Of a DNA stretch of 22,922 nt, positions 21,945-22,922 are shown in pieces. Source of the DNA: a virus. The stretch spans positions 1 to 22,922 of IMG/VR virus record IMGVR_UViG_3300015360_000210. One strand, 5' to 3'. The notes under the pieces are model-generated. The model ran no database searches. It was not told the DNA's origin and worked only from the letters and a program-made list of their open reading frames with translations. The translations under genes and the position numbers were made by a program. Every line of letters begins with the position of its first letter. Position 1 is the stretch's first letter.

Positions 21945-22922
21945 ATGCGTAGAAAATTTAATGATGGGCAAGAGGTTATTTTTCAAGACTTCAATAAGAT
22001 GGGCGCGGCGGTAGAGGGCGAGCTTTACGATAGAGTAATTTTTGAACTAATTCAGAGAGCAGAAAACTCTTTTTTTGCAGACGGGTTTAACGTAATTTAC
22101 TCAGCACCTACTACTGTTTCGGTAAATGCTGGGGTTGGTTTTCAAACGGATGCAACGCAAGTGGCACCGGAACCAAAAAAGAGACTTTTATATAGAGCAG
22201 CAGCGCTGCCTATAAATCTAGTAGCTCCGCACGCAACACTTAATAGAATTGATCTAATTGTGTGTAAAGCTGCACGAGTTGACGGAGCGCCGGAAACTCG
22301 CAAGTACAAAGCGCCTATCGGCACAATTTCCAATGAGAGTTTAGTAGTTTCCGAGGATTGGGAATCAGAAATAATTGCAGTAGAGGGAACACCTCACGCG
22401 ACTCCGGTAGCTCCAACGGTACCTACAGGTTATATAAAACTTTCTGAATGTTTAGTTACAGCAGTCTCAGGAATGAGTGGATCCGGTGCCATTACAGACT
22501 TCAGAATCTTACTTCCTGTCGGTGGTTCGGCTACAATTAACACTTTAACAGCAGTTAAAATAACGGCTAGTGCCGCTCTTTCCATTCAGCAAGCAATTCT
22601 ACAATTAGATGAGTTAGCTAGGTACGGAAAAATTGACTACAATGATTTTGAGGATCTTGTATCAGATCCAGCAGCACCCGCAGCGGGGATTGTTCGAGTT
22701 TATAATAAAGCCGGAATTTTATTCGGTCGAGACAACACTACGCTAGCGCCCATCGGAAGCGGTGCGCTTGATACCACTACCAATTTCACTATAGCAAACA
22801 ACGCAACAAGCGCAGCTATCACGGGGCTTCTATTTGACTTAGCTACTTTTAGAGCAGTAGAAATTGAATATTCAATTTATAGAAAAACAGATTCTCCGAT
22901 AGAAGTTGCAGCGATGGGCAAG
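21945..22922 (+). CDS. Partial tail-fibre-like baseplate protein, truncated by the right edge
   Basis: Starts at ATG 21945, two bases after the previous stop, and stays open for 326 codons to the window end. The N-terminal 30 residues have EVIFQDFNKMGAAVEGELYDRVIFELIQRAENSFFADGF, typical of the attachment part of phage tail fibre or fibre-adaptor proteins (Gln-Asp-Phe-Asn and following helix). Then comes a beta-rich domain with PKKRLLYRAAALPINLVAPHATLNRIDLIVCKAARVDG, where Arg-Ile-Asp-Leu/Ile-Val is the common strand of these proteins, and TGYIKLSECLVTAVSG. The C-terminal receptor-binding part lies outside the window. Host range is therefore not visible. Confidence 0.8.
   Translation, partial: MRRKFNDGQEVIFQDFNKMGAAVEGELYDRVIFELIQRAENSFFADGFNVIYSAPTTVSVNAGVGFQTDATQVAPEPKKRLLYRAAALPINLVAPHATLNRIDLIVCKAARVDGAPETRKYKAPIGTISNESLVVSEDWESEIIAVEGTPHATPVAPTVPTGYIKLSECLVTAVSGMSGSGAITDFRILLPVGGSATINTLTAVKITASAALSIQQAILQLDELARYGKIDYNDFEDLVSDPAAPAAGIVRVYNKAGILFGRDNTTLAPIGSGALDTTTNFTIANNATSAAITGLLFDLATFRAVEIEYSIYRKTDSPIEVAAMGK

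Noticed and set aside
1-22922. tRNA genes, CRISPR arrays, insertion sequences or attachment sites
   Set aside because: I saw no cloverleaf, spaced repeat array, transposase gene or flanking inverted repeats; the window is nearly all structural coding sequence.

Overview
The window is 22.9 kb of tightly packed, single-strand (+) phage structural DNA: the packaging, head, neck, tail and baseplate module of a contractile-tailed phage (myovirus morphology) or a prophage of that type. The evidence is a syntenic run of recognisable proteins: terminase small and large subunits, portal, MuF-like head protein, scaffold, major capsid protein, neck and tail-completion proteins, contractile sheath, tube, a frameshifted tail chaperone pair, tape measure, LysM baseplate protein, hub, spike, gp25-like wedge, J-like and I-like baseplate proteins, and the start of a tail-fibre-like protein that runs off the right edge. 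No integrase, repressor, replication or lysis gene is present, so temperate or lytic lifestyle cannot be decided. Composition is AT-leaning by eye and Shine-Dalgarno sites are clear. One protein carries a plain Sec signal peptide. A bacterial, probably Gram-negative, host fits, but I cannot name the host.

Layout: 1-660 small early-type genes, including a Cys/His zinc-ribbon-like protein; 657-4265 terminase and portal; 4266-5613 a cluster of unfamiliar small basic proteins; 5613-8213 MuF protein, scaffold and capsid, ending in a hairpin terminator; 8290-11511 a signal-peptide protein, neck and connector genes and another unfamiliar Gly-rich protein; 11526-13684 sheath and tube, ending in a strong terminator; 13715-15975 chaperone pair and tape measure; 15975-21943 baseplate; 21945 to the end, a fibre-like protein. 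Thirteen gene junctions use the overlapping stop/start TAATG, so translation of the late transcript is probably coupled along most of its length.

The main novel signal is a short peptide module, roughly [KG]-[VI]-x-F-R/I-x-x-N/G-G-R-[VIL]-[VI]-P-[ILV], predicted to be a beta-hairpin with an Asn-Gly turn. It occurs five times in four different small proteins of the head region (4304, 4789, 5397 and 9877 genes), four times at the N terminus and once at a C terminus. Behind it, two of these proteins carry Gly/Ala-rich hydrophobic segments of glycine-zipper type and very basic tails. I infer a docking or capsid-targeting tag on a set of minor virion (possibly DNA-ejection) proteins.

Other notable points are a programmed -1 frameshift (GGGAAAC, 14035-14041) that makes a chaperone fusion, a secreted-looking protein encoded directly after the capsid gene, an extra domain inserted in the sheath, and several genes under 50 codons that a length cut-off would miss.
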